Position numbers and translations under genes: made by a program. From the NCBI GenBank assembly GCA_022225965.2, contig JAKJXP020000105.1:7164-71163 (forward strand): DNA of 64,000 nucleotides, in the 5' to 3' direction. This document shows positions 22,777 to 34,688 of this stretch, one piece after another. Under the pieces are notes generated by a model, which made no database searches, had not been told where the DNA came from, and was given only the letters and a program-made list of their open reading frames with translations. Origin of the DNA: Diatrype stigma. Taxonomy: Eukaryota; Ascomycota; Sordariomycetes; Xylariales; Diatrypaceae. The first letter of the stretch is position 1, and each line of letters opens with the position of its first letter.

Positions 22777-23550
22777 GTTTGATGTAGTTTTGAGATAGGG
22801 ATAGGACTGTATCTCGCACTGCTGCACATGCTACATCCGCGGGATATAAATGATGCGCTGACTAGTGCAGATGTTGAAAGTTCACTATCATTCATTGATG
22901 GCGAATCGAGAGGGAAAGAAAGAGAACTAGATGGATACCTCTGTTCTAGAGGAACCTCATATTGATACATCATATCTTGCGAATGACATGATTATGGATC
23001 TAGTGGCGTTCCAAGCGGCCGCATACCATTGCGTTGGGTACCGTCAATACGAAAAGCACCTTCTATATGAGTAAAATTTCACATCAGTTTGGACTATACG
23101 AGGAGTTTGCCCATGTCATGTAGGACTATATGAATAAAAGGGGTGACCAGCATGGCAAGGTGGGTTCGGGCCCGACTCCCCGAGGGCCTGGCGCAGAATT
23201 CTAAAACACCGAGATGTCCGAATTGTCCGAAATACCCGAGAAGCAAGCACGCTTATTCAATACTCAACTGCTATAGGTAAACCGTAGGGCGGATTGTACA
23301 CGGAAAGGAAATTCTGACTCTGATGGAACATGATGGTCAAAGACAAAACTGAAAATTGGGCCTATATCCCGGAGCTCGGGGCCGTGGGTCTCGACGAGAT
23401 CGCCGGCCCCGAGCAATGACTCACAGGAAAAGGGGGGACGTACAACTATAAGTACTGGAATATGCACTGCTGTTATCCATTAATGCTTGTCTATACAGGT
23501 CAAACCATTGCATATTGAAACTACCTGCATTGTCCTGTTAGCACGCTACA
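22777..23550. other. Intergenic, AA9 gene to FAD monooxygenase
   Basis: Nothing beyond presumed UTR and promoter sequence is visible. Confidence 0.5.
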
Positions 23551-25140
23551 ATGACCAAGCCATACGACGTTATAATTGCGGGCGCCGGTCCCATCGGCCT
23601 CTTCACAGCATGCGAGCTGGCGATGAAGGGCGTCTCTGTGCTAGTTCTGGAGCGCGACTCCGAGCCCGAGTCGCCCTGGAAGAGCGCACCGCTGGGGCTG
23701 CGGGGCCTGAACACGTCGTCGGCTGAGCACTTCTATCGACGTGGCCTGCTCGACAAGGTCATCGAGCGCAAACCCGGCCGGCACGACATCCTCGCGAAGA
23801 AGCCGGGGTTCCAGTTCGCTGGCCACTTCGCCGGACTGTCCCTGAACGCCAACAAGCTTGACCTAACTCGCTGGAAGTACCGCCTTCCGGGACCTGCCCT
23901 TACCCCTGGCGCCACCATCCTAGCACGCATCACGTCTGTGTTGACGGAGCGCGCTGAAAGCCTCGGGGTGACGATCCTTAGAGGGGCTGGGGTCACTGGC
24001 GTCTCGCAAGATGACGACAGCGTTACAGTCGAAGCGGGAGACCATCAGACGTTCAACGCCAAGTGGCTCGTGGGCTGCGACGGGGGACGAAGCACAGTCC
24101 GCCGGGCCGCCGGGTTCGACTTCGTGGGGACGGAACCAGAGTTCACCGGCCACATACTCCAAGCCGACCTCGACAATTCCGACAAGCTGAACAAGGGTTT
24201 TAACGTCGCCAAAGGCGGAATGTACGTCACGGGGCTGGGAGGTTCCCTATACCTGATAGACTTCGACTCCGGCAGTTTTCACCGCACGCAGGAGATCACG
24301 CCGGAGTACGCGCAAGAGGTCCTGGAGCGCGTGACTGGATTTACCGACGTCAAGATCACGAAGATCCACCACGCCTCCTCCTTCACCGATCGGTCCATGC
24401 AGACGACGAGCTACCGCAAGGGCCGCGTCTTCCTTGCCGGCGACGCCGCCCACATCCACTCGCCGCTCGGGGCGCAGGGTCTGAACCTGGGGCTCGGGGA
24501 CGCCATGAACCTGGGCTGGAAGCTGGCCGCGGCCGTCCAGGCTTCGAAGAAATCAACGGAAGGAGTAGAAGCTAGCAGCGCAGAAGCGAGCACACGACCG
24601 GCCGACCAGCTCTCCGCTCTCCTCGACACATACCAGGAGGAGCGCCACCCGATCGGGGCGTGGGTGCTAGACTGGACGCGCGCGCAGGTCTCGGCGCTGC
24701 GACCGGACCCGCACGGCGCCGCCCTCCGGCAGCTCCTGGCCGACCTGATCGACACGGACGACGGCTCCAACCTGTTCATCGGCCGCATCTGGGGCCTGTC
24801 GCAGCGGTACGACTTCGGCGAGGCGGACCAGCACCCGCTCGTCGGCTGCAGCGCCCCCGAGTTCGAGCTCGACGACGGCTCGAGGCTGGGATCTAAGATG
24901 GAGGGCGCGCGGGGCCTGCTTGTCGATCTAGGGGATGGTCTGGAGAAATTGAGGGGGCTGGCTGGGCAATACAAAAGCAAGGTCGAATACATGAGTGTGG
25001 GGGTCAAGGAACAGTTGGGTCTGCGGGCCTTGTTGGTCCGTCCCGATGGTGTTGTGGCCTGGGTCGCCGAAGAGAAAGAAGAGCCTGACCTGGACGCGGC
25101 GAGAGCTGCCCTTGAGCGGTGGTTTGGGCTTGGTCTGTGA
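23551..25140 (+). CDS. FAD-dependent aromatic/phenolic monooxygenase (PHBH fold)
   Basis: A group A flavoprotein hydroxylase, which uses NAD(P)H and O2 to hydroxylate an aromatic or similar substrate. Single exon, 529 aa. The Rossmann dinucleotide motif GAGPIGL is at residues 11-17, followed by the ribose-binding acidic residue in LVLERD. The central DG motif appears as GCDGGRSTVRR and the FAD-binding GD motif as GRVFLAGDAAHIHSPLGAQG. The C-terminal 120 residues resemble the thioredoxin-like domain of phenol hydroxylase and rifampicin-monooxygenase-type enzymes, here without obvious redox cysteines. The gene is intronless and GC-rich next to AT-richer flanks, and the domain layout is common in bacteria. 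An old bacterial origin is possible but unproven. There is no adjacent pathway partner to suggest the substrate. Confidence 0.88.
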   Translation: MTKPYDVIIAGAGPIGLFTACELAMKGVSVLVLERDSEPESPWKSAPLGLRGLNTSSAEHFYRRGLLDKVIERKPGRHDILAKKPGFQFAGHFAGLSLNANKLDLTRWKYRLPGPALTPGATILARITSVLTERAESLGVTILRGAGVTGVSQDDDSVTVEAGDHQTFNAKWLVGCDGGRSTVRRAAGFDFVGTEPEFTGHILQADLDNSDKLNKGFNVAKGGMYVTGLGGSLYLIDFDSGSFHRTQEITPEYAQEVLERVTGFTDVKITKIHHASSFTDRSMQTTSYRKGRVFLAGDAAHIHSPLGAQGLNLGLGDAMNLGWKLAAAVQASKKSTEGVEASSAEASTRPADQLSALLDTYQEERHPIGAWVLDWTRAQVSALRPDPHGAALRQLLADLIDTDDGSNLFIGRIWGLSQRYDFGEADQHPLVGCSAPEFELDDGSRLGSKMEGARGLLVDLGDGLEKLRGLAGQYKSKVEYMSVGVKEQLGLRALLVRPDGVVAWVAEEKEEPDLDAARAALERWFGLGL

Positions 25141-26690
25141 TGGTGTCGCCCCTTCGAGGGTATGATGTCTTCCTAAGCTAACCCGGATGTTTCACGGCGT
25201 TAAAGTGACTCCCTTCTCTGTACTAAAACCAGTTGAATTCTGATATTTGTACATTGTAGCACTAGTAGTTAAGAAAATAATATGAGCGCTCAAACTTCGG
25301 AGATCTTCATAATCCCAAACATGGGAAATGTTAAGTAAGTGTTCATCTCCTATTACTGTACCGGACTGAAATACTAGTTACGAGGCTCCAAATAAAAATA
25401 AAACCAAGGACTTGCCAGTGTCGATGCAACAATGAAGCTCCGGCATGTTTTCCAGTGAACAGTCGAGAAGAGCCCAGCTGAGCAATGATCAATTGCTCTA
25501 TTTGTTACGGTCTGTCCCCTCCCGGTACTCGTTCCCCTCTCGAAACGAGCCATTTTAATGCTCCTAGCTGCACCTTGGGAGCCTGACGTTATCTATATAT
25601 TTGCATCGTCGCCCATGGTAGTGATATGGGATGCACCGAGTGTGAAAAACAACATGGAGCAGTCTTTCCGGCGTTTGTCTACATAAAGAAGGGCTAGGCC
25701 CCCAGGACCTAGCCACCAGGAGAAGCTTACTACTACGCTCTATACAACCCAGTATTAAGTGCTTATGCACTCGTTCCGATTCAACGCCGCAATTTTCATA
25801 CCCGACCCTCCTGATGCCTCGTATTCAGTGTCTCAGTCAATATATAGCGTCATTGCCACTGGAGCAATCGCGATACCATTTTTGTAATGAGACACATAAT
25901 CTCCTGAAGATGGGCTGTGCGCCATTTGTGCAACTGATTATCATTTTTCGTAATCCGTAGCCCATTCCGGGCCCTAGTCATCCTATACAACTATGTCCAT
26001 ACATTTCCAAACCACATTGATAGGTATACTCGCCGAATGGTGTCGAACGGCAAAAGATCGGTTATTGGCACAAACGTCCAATCTAGCTATCTGACAAATG
26101 GGCCCCCTATTACATCCATTGCATGTATGGAAGACCGGTGTTCCTGTTAGACACAGCTTTACTGGACATTGTATTACAACACCGCTAAAATTAGTATTGT
26201 AAACCTCGTGCCAAGTCCGGGGACATCATTCTTACCGGTTTGGTGTTACCCTTTGAGCCAGACTAAGCCTCGTTACAGGAAGGCTAGCTAGACCATACCG
26301 GTAGCAATGGGGGCTAGGTAGAATCAAATGAGCCGTCTCCAGTTGCACAGCCTATTTCATTATATTCAACGTTTTTACTCGCCTTTCTGAAGCCTTGTAT
26401 TATGTGTGATTCATGCACTCAAGCATTGCCTTAGTGTTGGTGTTGTGACACTTTATCCCGGCAATAACTTCGTTACGTTATTATGAGGTATGGGCAACCT
26501 GCAGGATAAGACAGTTACATCCAAGACTTTATTGTTCGAGAATACGCTCTTTTCTTGATAGCCTTGGGCTGGCTTCAGTTCAAGTACATAAATAGCACAT
26601 TTTACCCCTTTAGATTGAGTACTTTCAAAGTGAGAATCTGAGCCAGGAGCCACTGCTACTTAGAGTCACCCCTGACCTTCGATAGCCGTT
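25141..26690. other. Intergenic, 1.55 kb
   Basis: No gene is supported. Base composition is moderately AT-rich, without the transition decay seen after 27.68 kb. Confidence 0.5.
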
Positions 26691-29600
26691 ATGGCCTCAA
26701 TAACAGACGCTGACAGTATAAATGACCAACAATCAATCTATACTGGCCTTTGGATCAATTGGTCTCGTCAACGAATTATGGGGGCCACCTTAACGCTCAA
26801 ACGAGCAGATGCTAACGTCCTAATTGCCTTCATTGCTTTCTTTATTGCTTTTGTTTCATCCCGTTTCTGGAGAATACTCTGCTTCATCCTTCATAGACTT
26901 TACTCGACCTCCGATCCCCAGAGCACTTCCTATCATCAATGCCAGGTCATTTTACGCAATTGCTCTTCCCCGGAGGAAGGTATTAGGCTATTCTCCCAAA
27001 TGATCTGGTCGAGTCGTTCAAAAAACCTCCATTCAATTTTTGCAATGATCACTGCTGTACTTTGTATCTCTATTTTCACCGCTGCCGGTATCCTTTCCTC
27101 CCTTATTTCAGCATCGGTAGGCAATGAAGTATTGATTCAAGCTAGGAATTGTGGTTATATGCTACCCCCGAACGGTACAGGACCATTTTATTGGAGGACA
27201 ATGAGTCACAGAGCCGAACAAGTTGATAACGCTGCTAACTATGCACAGCGATGCTATACTAACGAAAGCGTTGATCACCTTGAGTGTGGAAGCTTTATTA
27301 AAAACAAGCTTACTTTCAGTACTAATACGACGGCGGACTGCCCTTTTCCCACCAGAATTTGTCGGAATGCCTCGGCAAATCTACGAATTAATACTGGCTA
27401 CCTAGATAGCCACATGGATCTTGGTCTAAATGCCCCCCCTGACCAACGAATACAATGGAGGAACGTTCTTCATTGCGCACCACTAGTTACGGACGGATCA
27501 ACTAGCCATGTTACCACGTCACTCGGAACTTTGACGCTTTACAACTATGGACTAAATGTATTTAATGCCATGAACGCCACATACGCAGCCGAATCTATCG
27601 AAACTCAGTACATGTTTGGGCTTTCTCCAGACATTATCAGGTACTTTAATAATTACGAATTAAAATAAGCTTTTTAGGATAAATTAATCTACGGGTCCAA
27701 AAGAATCCCATATCGCAACCTGCCATTTATAATAATAATAATTAATAATTCGATTAGCTTTATAATTACGCCGCCGCTTTTATCTCGAATTTTAATTCGA
27801 ATTTTTTATAAATATTTCTTAAATTCGATTTATTAATTAATTATTATTTATTTATAAATTCCGATATAATGGATTCCAATAATATCTTTGCATTTATTTT
27901 TATTACTTAAAACGCGCTTTTAAAAATCGTCGCCGCAAATACCGAAAAACGCATAACGCGGTTTTTATTAAAAGCGCCGGCGATTTTTAATATAATATTA
28001 AGAACCGATACCGTTGGTTCCTTACTGCCGGCCGCGAGGCTTATAAAAAAACCACGCATAAATACGGCTAACAAATCCTCCGAATCCGTTTTTTCGGCCG
28101 AAAAGCTCGATTTCCGCAAGTGCCGGCTTAAAATACGCAAGGTCGAATTAAAAAAATAAAAACTACAAAACAAAATAACTCGCCGGCATTACGAAAAAGA
28201 AATCCGAAAACGCGATTCGAATTTAAACAACGAAATTAATAAATATCTTAATATCGTAATAAGCATTACGAATATATTTCCGGATATAAAGGTACGTTAC
28301 GTAATACAAATATTCGAATCCAAATTTAAGCTTTTAAATTTAATTAAGTTTCGAATTAACGTTTATTTAAAAACGCAAAACGAAACTTTAAACGCCCGTA
28401 TCGTTAATTCCGAATTTCGATTCGTTTTTAATATCGGAAAAATCTTTTATTACGGTTCCGATTTATATATTTTTTTTAATGCTTTATCCGATACATAAAG
28501 ATTTACGTCCGCCTTTTTTTAATGCATTTAAACGTATAAATAAATATAATACGTTTTGCCGGATATATAACAAAATACGGATAAATTTATTAAATAAAAC
28601 ATATATTTATATACGTAATAGCTTATATGGTTTTTGCAATAAATTTCGGCCATAACGCGACGGAATAAAAAAACAAAAAGCCGGATTAAATTAACGAATT
28701 CTTTTTTTTAACGCCTTTAAAATATATAACAAAAACGCTTTAGCGCCATTTAAGGCCCGAAAAACCTTTTAAGGAAATATTTGCCGCAATTGGAATAAAA
28801 ATAAATACGTTCGGGAAATATTCGATAATAAATACGAAAAGCCTTATAAATGCCTTAATTATAACGGAAATTATAAAATAACGAAATATAATAATAAATC
28901 CGAATAAAATTCGGATATTATTACGTCCGGTTTTAATAATTCGTTCGTAATACCGAAAAATCCGGAAATAATTTAATTGCTCGTTCGGATACGTAATTCT
29001 TTTCCGGCTAGGCCGGATATTAATATATCTTTTTCTTTCGAAACCTTTTTCATAAGCAAAGGTTTTTTTCGGGATTTGCCGTTTCCCTTAATTATCGAAA
29101 AATAAAAGGCCGCTTTCGGGCGTTATTTCGGAAAACTTTTTATTTTAATTAACGGCATATTTATATACGGCGTTTAATTCGATTATACGTAATAATTCCT
29201 ACCGGTAATTTCTAAAAATTTCGTAATAACTTACGAAAATCCGGCAATAATTTAATAATAATTAAAGGGCAATTTTATATTCGATTGCGTCGCTTTCGTT
29301 TCGTTTTTTTTGCTGCCCGGTTTTGTTTTTTTTTTATTCGGCTTCGTATTAAAACCGAACGGGAAATGGCATAAAATATATTACTTTTCTTACTTTTCGG
29401 GAAATTCGATTAACGATTAAATTTCGGAAATAAATGCCATACTTAAATATATTACGATCGAAAACGTTTTCGATTTCGTATGCCGTTTCGGTAAGGAATT
29501 TCTTTTCGTTAAGAAAAACCTTAAGAATGCGTTTCGCATAATATTTATAGCGGCATTATAGCGTCGATTATTCGGCTTCGAATAACGCAAAAGGTTTTAT

Positions 29601-32600
29601 TACGAAAATTGCCTTTTATTTAGTTTTCGTACGGTTCCGTATTTATTTAATTTATTCGCAAAAATTCTTTATTAAATACTTTTTATATTACTTATCGAAA
29701 TATTAATTATTTATTATTTCGACGATTTTATTTTCGTATTTCTTTTCGGAAAAATCGCGATTCCGTTATATTTCTTTTATAACAAATTAATTGCCGCGTT
29801 AAAAATTCTTCCGAATTCCGGAAAAAACGGCTAAAACATAATTTTCGAAATTCTCGGAATCGAAATCGATATAACGTCGATAAACGCCCGCTTATCGAAA
29901 CGGAAATTTACGAAAGCCAATAAATTAATTATCGATGCCTTTATCGCAAGCATTTTTTTCGGCCGTTAAACCGAACGGATCGCCGGCTTTTTAAGCTTTT
30001 ACGTAACGGTAATGCCTTTAAGTAAGTCCTTTTTATACGGAATTTGGGGTTTTTTTGTTTTTATACGTAATTTATGTTTATAACGTTCGCTTAATAACGA
30101 CGCCGTAAAGGATTTACGATAATAAAGGAATTTCTTTCGGAATTTTAATGGCATTTATTTATTAATAAATTCGAACCGAACGGTTTTTTATTTATTTACG
30201 GATTTTTCGAAATCCGTATTCGGAAGCTTTTAATATCGCAAAAGTCCGGTTTAAAAAAATTAACGTACGAATTTATTTATTCCGATTATTTAAGCCTTTT
30301 ATTGCTTATTTAACGAAAACGAATTATAATTTTTAATTAATATTTTCGAATTAATTATAATTTAAAAAGCCTTTTTATTATTCGGCTTAACGTAAATATA
30401 CGGTACGATTATCGTATATACCGATAATATAACGGCTTAATACGGCTTATTTAGCCTTAAAATAAAGGCGATTCTTTTAATAAACGCCTTTCGCGACGTT
30501 TTCGTTCGTTCGGCGGAATTCGATATTAACCTTATAGCGATATACGTATCGTCGGCCGAAAATATATTCGCGGATGCGTTTTTTTAACGGAACTAATAAT
30601 CGATTATTAATTTGTATTCCAATTAATAAACGCCTATAACATTAAGCTTCCGAATAATTTCGTAATACGAATATTGCAAATCTTTTTTAACGAAAATTAC
30701 GTAAGGTTATTTTAAACCGGATTCGTTTCGAATATCCGAAAAACCTATAATATAACGATACGTTTATATAAATTATAATGCCAACGGTACGCATTTATAT
30801 CGTAATCGATAACAGCAATTACCTTTTCGAAATAAATATTCGATCGGGCCTTCGGTTAGATATAAAACCGGCTCCGGAGCCTTATAATAAAGAAATACCT
30901 AATATTTATACGTTTAATATACGTCGATATAAATTACGATATAATAATTTTCGAAAACGCATATATAAAACGCTTAATATAAAAAACGAAATATTTATTT
31001 TTATACGAACCGATACGAATCGAAAAAAAGCCTTTTATTTTTAAAACTACGCTTTAACGATTCGTTAATTCCGAAACGACGGCAAGCAAGAATCCCGAAA
31101 ATACATTTATAATTAATGCCGCCTTTATAACGGCATAAACAAATTTTTTTCCGCTTAGGCGAAATTATTTATATCGAAACCGACGCCGGTAATTCGATTC
31201 GGTATAAATACGAAAAGCTTTTTTTATTTTACGTTATCCTTTTCGAACGAAAAAATTATTTCCGGCTATTTTTCCGATTCAGCAAAACGGATCGGAATAA
31301 AAACGGAATAATCTTAATAATAAAAGCTATAGGCAATATTATATGCCTTTATTTCCATATGGCCAAATAATTACGATAAAATTCAAATCCCGAATATAAT
31401 TTAAACCGATAATCCTTATTTCGTTTACGGAACGACGCTTTTATTCGTAAACGCGCTTTTGCCGTATTTTGGGCCCGCTTAATGCGGGTCGGAATTCCCT
31501 TTAATACGTATTTGGGCCACAGCTTTTGCCGAAAAGCCGCATAATACGTTTTCGATTTCGGCATAAACGAAAAAAATATTAAGTTATTAAATAAGTAATT
31601 CTTTAATGCCGTACGCCGATATTACAAAACGTTTTTAATAAGCCTTTTATATTTATAACGTTATTTTATATACGGGTAATCGAAAACGAATTAATAATTT
31701 TTTCTTTATATTTAAAAAAAAAATAATAAATGAAATAAATTAGGTTACTTTAAGCCGGCCGTAAAAATAGCTTTCGGTTATTTTTACGAACGTTATAATA
31801 TTTTTATACAAAAAATTTACGCAAGCCGTTATAAGCCGTTTTTATAATATCCTTATTTAAAGGTATCGCTTAAATAGCTAAAAGCGGCCTTTACGAATGC
31901 AATAATAACTTTACGAAATGTTACGTAATAATATTTTTTAAACGTTATAACGGCCGGCTTTTAAAAGGGTTTATACCATTAATATATTATTTTAATACCC
32001 TTTAATCGAATTTTTAAAATAATTTGTAAATAAATTAATTTACGGATTTAAAAGGGTTTTATATCGTAATTTATTATTTATAATAATAATAATTAATAAT
32101 TCGATTAATTTTATAACCGTACCGTTATTTTTTCCGTTTATCGTTTTTATTAATGCTTATAATTATAACGAATTAAAAAAAAAGATTTTAATAAAAGGGA
32201 TATTAATAAGGGGATTATTTATAGGTTTTAATTTATTTATACGTATAGGACTGCTTTAAGCCGGCCGTAAGAATAGTTTTCGGCTATTTTTACGAACGCT
32301 ATAATACCTTTACGCAAAGGATCCGCATAAGCCGTTATAAGCCGCTTTTATAATACCTTTATTCGAAGATACCGCTTAAATAGTTAAAAGCGGCCTTTAC
32401 GAGCGTAATAATAGCTTTATAAAGCGTTACGTAGCAGCGCTTTTCGAATGCTATAACGGCCGGCCCTTAAAGGGGCTTATACTACCAATATATTGTTTTA
32501 ATACCCTTTGATCGAATTCCTAAAGTAATTTATAAAAGTGCATGAAAATTTCCTTCGTAATTATGTCTCTTAATAAGTCAAGCGATCTTAATTTCAACTT

Positions 32601-34012
32601 CCAGATTACTATATGCATTTATTCGAGACAACGAAACCTTTCACGACATTTCGACCTTCCTACCGAATCAGGCGATCTTTCGGAAAGATGCTGATATATT
32701 CCTTGCTTTTCTCTCAGGGAATGAAGTATTGCATCCGGAACCAATCCAAGATGATTGGTACCGCACGGGTACAACCCCTGTCGAAGTACCGATTTTTAGC
32801 CCGGACCAAGTATCTTGGACTCCATTTTATGTTCCCTCGGAACCTGCTTCGCCCCTGGGATGTGTCGAACAGCACCAATTCTGCCGTACCACCCTCGGCG
32901 ATAGACAATGCGGATCGATAGCGAGTTTGCGGGATGCAATCGCCACCGTGGCCCCGCTCTTTGATTCGAATTATACAAATGTTATCGACAATGTCGGTAT
33001 ATCGTCTCAACAAGCTCTATTTCTTTATATGAGCCGTTCCCTCCTGAACCTTCCGAGAGGCATTCCAGTGATTCTAGGGCAACTTGGCCCGCAAGCGTTA
33101 AACTCCCACAAGACATTGTTAGGGGGTTACCAAGGACAGTTGCAATCAAACCAATGGCAACTCGACGTAATGAATTGGTTTTATATCTCAATGTCCGCAT
33201 TGCAAGCAGGATATATTAAGATGGCCTCTGGCCCAGTCGATCCCGACCTTCTCCACGCCCGGTCAAACTTTACAACCCCAGAGCTTCAGCATTTATGCAA
33301 CAGCCAGGTAAATGACTAAGCGCCCCCCTTACTACGCCCATGATTCTCCTTTCCCTTATTCTGACTGGCTACTACCTAGAAAATCCGAAGTACGGCGTAT
33401 TCGTCACTGAGTGTTTTTGGCCTATACTTCACGTTCATTATTAGCCTACTTATCACAGTGACATCTTACCTGTTGGAGCCTATATCCACATTGTTATTCA
33501 AAAGAAGACTTAACAATCAATATGCTCACTTAGAATGGATTACGAACGGGACCTTACAGCTTCAACGTTTAGCCCACGAAGCGGTCGGCTTTGGCCCCTG
33601 GTGCAGATGTACAGATCTCGTTCCGGCTATAATAGCAGATGAATCGATAGGTTGCCTAGATATTGCGGACTTGGAACATCCTGTAATACAACAACCCTGT
33701 TTTTCGAATCCACTCGAGCTGGACCAAGCTCCTGATATATTTCCCGGTAATGACAGCACGCTGACAGTCGAGTCTGTTGACCAACCTTCCGACTTGAGCT
33801 TGGAAGGGGCAGAAAATACCCAAAATTTGGCGCCGGCGAATCGAGGAAAACACTCCGTTGGGACCAAATCTCTGACTGCTATTGGAGACGAAGTGCCAGG
33901 AGAGTTTGGGCTTGAGGTCACCATGGAAGGGGGCATCGAGCCTGAAGAGGTTGCAGAGTCCAACGCAGTCTCACTTCTCAACTATTCCAGATCAGACGAG
34001 ACCAACCTGTGA
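26691..34012 (+). CDS. Fungal multi-pass membrane protein with a retroelement in intron 1
   Basis: Fungus-specific integral membrane protein of unknown function. Exons 26691-27640, 32605-33307 and 33380-34012 give 761 aa. Hydrophobic segments occur near residues 42-62 (ANVLIAFIAFFIAFV), 110-135 (FAMITAVLCISIFTAAGIL) and again in exon 3 (SVFGLYFTFIISLLITVTS). Between them is a large, Asn/Thr-rich, probably extracellular region with several N-glycosylation sequons and paired cysteines. The C-terminal tail is hydrophilic and acidic. The exon 1/2 join (phase 2, AG|A) uses donor GTACTT at 27641 and acceptor CCAG ending at 32604, and continues the protein as RLLYAFIRDNE. Intron 2 is an ordinary 72 nt with a CTGAC branch site. 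Intron 1 is 4,964 nt because a retroelement fills it. Coding exons show no premature stops. Whether the giant intron is spliced is unknown. Confidence 0.75.
27680..27775 (+). repeat. Split direct repeat A1 (left end of element)
   Basis: 96 nt matching 32031-32126 without gaps. I count about 25 differences, and all are transitions (C/T or G/A). The core ATAATAATAATTAATAATTC is identical in both copies. Confidence 0.85.
31741..32030 (+). repeat. Split direct repeat B1
   Basis: About 290 nt repeated at 32246-32536. Both copies carry the TTTAAGCCGGCCGTAA segment near their starts and end at a TAATTTRTAAA word. Differences are almost all transitions in both directions. Confidence 0.85.
32031..32126 (+). 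repeat. Split direct repeat A2
   Basis: Second copy of A1. It abuts B1 directly on its left and is followed by about 120 nt before B2. This gives the B1-A2-B2 right-end structure. Confidence 0.85.
32246..32536 (+). repeat. Split direct repeat B2 (right end of element)
   Basis: Second copy of B1. Similarity stops at 32536, where normal-composition intron sequence resumes (AGTGCATG...). This sets the right boundary of the element 68 nt before the host 3' splice site. Confidence 0.85.
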
Positions 34013-34688
34013 GGCTTAGACGAGTCTCAATGCATCAGAATTGTCCATTATAGCCTTCTAATGGCTTAGAGTTTCGAAGTGGGTTTTCAAAGGCCTTGGC
34101 ATTTGCGAAGTTGCGAAGTTCGGAGTTAGGTTGAATAGGGGTCGACACGAGTATACCAGCGGGGCCTCGGTCGTTTTATATCTTGATTACGATCGGGAGC
34201 CCAACTTTAGAAGTAGATTCTCATTATCACTTTCACTATGCTCCCTTACATTCTACTCCCCTTGTTAAAATTAGTCTCCAGGTTGAAAAGGGGGCACCAT
34301 CATCCTTGACCAGCTGTGTAGAACAATGGCTTGAAAGTAACGGTTAATTCAACCATATCTTGGATTTTGACAGATTTGAGGCCTAAGAAAAGTAATATTT
34401 CAGATGAATAATGATCCAATCACGATAACAATTATGGCAACTCTAGACCGAGGGTCGGCTTGCTTCCCAGCTCACAAGCTTTATAAACCTTTACTTTGCG
34501 ATTATAGTGGTCTTTAAAATCTGAAGCCCTATACACATAGCTTCCTACTGCTCAATTATTAATAGAATCCGATGGGTCGACGATATTTGTTTATGCACTT
34601 TTGCAAGCACACGGAATTGGGTCGACTTGAAGTTAGTTTTCATAGGTATAGATTGGCCGATGTACATGAGACGCGGTGAGTTGGGATC
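34013..34688. other. Convergent intergenic region
   Basis: Lies between the 3' ends of the membrane-protein gene (+) and the alcohol dehydrogenase gene (-). Composition has returned to normal. No gene seen. Confidence 0.5.

Larger units (their letters stand above)
27680..32536 (+). mobile_element. RIP-decayed Ngaro-like (DIRS order) retroelement with split direct repeats
   Basis: A 4.86-kb AT-rich element in the same orientation as the host gene. Decayed reverse transcriptase and RNase H can be read on the + strand. YFDDF, the RT catalytic motif, is at 29712-29726. LGIEID is at 29853-29870 and TERIAGFLSF at 29969-29998. A segment resembling VSSAENIFADA is at 30545-30577. These match DIRS-type RT/RNase H rather than Ty1 or Ty3 forms. 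In-frame TAA codons occur where Gln is expected. No LTR pair is present. Instead, two repeat families are arranged A1...B1-A2-B2, the split-direct-repeat pattern of Ngaro/PAT elements. I could not identify the tyrosine recombinase after decay. Right of the RT, only short open frames remain. Confidence 0.8.

Noticed and set aside
18623..25140. Secondary-metabolite gene cluster (aminotransferase, LPMO, monooxygenase)
   Set aside because: No core synthase, transporter or regulator adjoins. The LPMO is a wall-degrading enzyme.
26691..27668. Reading 26691-27668 as a complete 325-aa gene
   Set aside because: Its last residues run past a good donor at 27641 into the intron. Exons at 32605 and 33380 continue the same protein in frame.
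27680..32536. LTR retrotransposon
   Set aside because: No pair of terminal direct repeats exists. The repeats are split as A1/B1-A2-B2, and the RT motifs are of the DIRS type.
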